This document shows, in pieces, positions 60,443 through 60,878 of a stretch of DNA of 60,878 nucleotides. Origin of the DNA: Candidatus Aerophobetes bacterium Ae_b3a (GTDB lineage Bacteria > Aerophobota > Aerophobia > Aerophobales > AE-B3A); assembly GCA_005223095.1 (NCBI GenBank), contig NJBQ01000004.1, positions 1 to 60,878 of the forward strand. Reading direction: 5' to 3'. Below the pieces are notes generated by a model that was not told the DNA's origin, did not search any database, and saw only the letters and a list, made by a program, of their open reading frames with translations. The position numbers were made by a program, and so were the translations under genes. Each line of letters starts with the position of its first letter. Position 1 is the stretch's first letter.

Positions 60443-60471
60443 TTGACATTTATTCAAATCTATTATATGAT
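60443..60471 (+). promoter_or_regulatory. Promoter of the second kinase
   Basis: TTGACA (60443-60448), 17-base spacer, TATGAT (60466-60471), ~80 bases before the proposed start at 60550. Confidence 0.55.
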
Positions 60472-60549
60472 TGGTGAAAGGAATTACCCAGAATATAATG
60501 CAGAATCAAGCAAATAGAATTCCTTTAGAAAGCTAAGAGGCAAAGTAAA

Positions 60550-60878
60550 GTGTTTCGAGAGAAGGAACAGTACAATGGAGACCTCAAAGAATCCCAGGTT
60601 AAACGCACCCAGTCAGAAAAAATGGCTACTTCGGATATTATGGTTGCCGGTCTGGCACACGAATTGAAAAATGGAATGACGAGTATCCTCAACTTTGTTC
60701 AGTATTGCCTCAACGGGACTTCTAAAGAAGACAAAAGAGCTACTGCACTTCTGCTGAGCGGGAAACAAAGCGGTGTATAAATATTGTGCAGGATTTTCTA
60801 GCTTATTTACGTGTAGAGAAAGAAGCTGAAGAAGCACCTCAAGAAGTGAGTTGTGCTGTAATTATTGATCGAGTCTTC
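60550..60878 (+). pseudogene. Histidine kinase fragment with frameshift, cut by window end
   Basis: A frame from GTG at 60550 reads MATSDIMVAGLAHELKNGMT then SILNFVQYCL, a HisKA H-box (AHELKN). It stops at 60778-60780. The next frame, from ~60745, continues ERETKRCINIVQDFLAYLRV and EKEAEEAP to the window edge, which is the expected continuation of a HisKA domain. One missing base near 60745 explains this. Either a broken gene or a sequencing/assembly error; the ATPase domain lies outside the window. Confidence 0.7.

Noticed and set aside
1-60878. tRNA, rRNA or CRISPR
   Set aside because: Scanning by eye gave no cloverleaf with a TTCGA-type arm, no rRNA-like stretch and no regular repeat-spacer array.

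Overview
The window looks like a chromosome piece from an uncultivated, anaerobic, diderm (LPS-bearing) bacterium of moderate-to-low GC. The evidence is an LpxL/HtrB-type lipid A acyltransferase, a corrinoid-activation (RACo-type) protein with a CooC-type ATPase, an RnfC subunit, several radical SAM enzymes, many short intergenic repeats and many gene remnants. This style is familiar from candidate phyla known mainly from metagenomes. The exact phylum cannot be fixed from sequence alone. No rRNA, tRNA or CRISPR array was recognised.

Layout. 1-12.5 kb is an eroded, mostly minus-strand region. It holds a DUF350 membrane protein, a HAD phosphatase, a PurL-like/PurM-like AIR-synthase pair, two small membrane proteins, an integrase remnant, an ankyrin protein, a DUF3857/transglutaminase protein and two poorly known proteins. 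Pieces of a broken comM gene are scattered through it. 12.5-15.1 kb carries an AbiEii-type toxin/antitoxin pair and the intact comM. 15.2-25.4 kb has a B12-binding radical SAM protein, an LpxL-like acyltransferase, a secreted jelly-roll protein, trpS with an archaeal-type thrS, an MNT/HEPN pair, a methyltransferase broken by an in-frame TAG, a PHP phosphoesterase, DUF3795 and a GNAT acetyltransferase. 25.7-28.3 kb is an orphan rnfC overlapping an argD-type aminotransferase.

28.3-36.4 kb is the least explained block. It encodes four large proteins in a row: a membrane-anchored LysM protein, an M14-like zinc peptidase, a polytopic protein with a possible SPFH-like segment, and another membrane protein. 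The first three genes overlap. It is the best candidate for an undescribed system, probably of the cell envelope. A SPASM radical SAM gene faces it tail to tail. An ArsR-type regulator with a clear palindromic operator is divergent from a redox/corrinoid operon (trxA, queF, CooC-like ATPase, RACo-like protein, DUF362-ferredoxin, radical SAM). Fur, DUF6485, map and yhcC-like genes follow.

47.3-55.9 kb is a LacI-regulated carbohydrate cassette: two glycosidase-like enzymes, a solute-binding protein, two permeases and no ATPase, trailing into truncated UroD-like and alcohol dehydrogenase genes. It is bracketed by ~1-kb direct repeats, each carrying the tail of map and a whole yhcC-like gene. The window ends with a MscS channel, a PAS histidine kinase, a receiver-XRE fusion regulator and a frameshifted second kinase that runs off the edge.

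Two themes recur. The first is genome decay and rearrangement: dispersed comM pieces, internally deleted genes, a duplicated 1-kb segment and islands of short repeated words. The second is non-standard initiation: three genes (HAD, comM, LacI) have strong Shine-Dalgarno sequences placed in front of CTG or ATA where the protein family begins.
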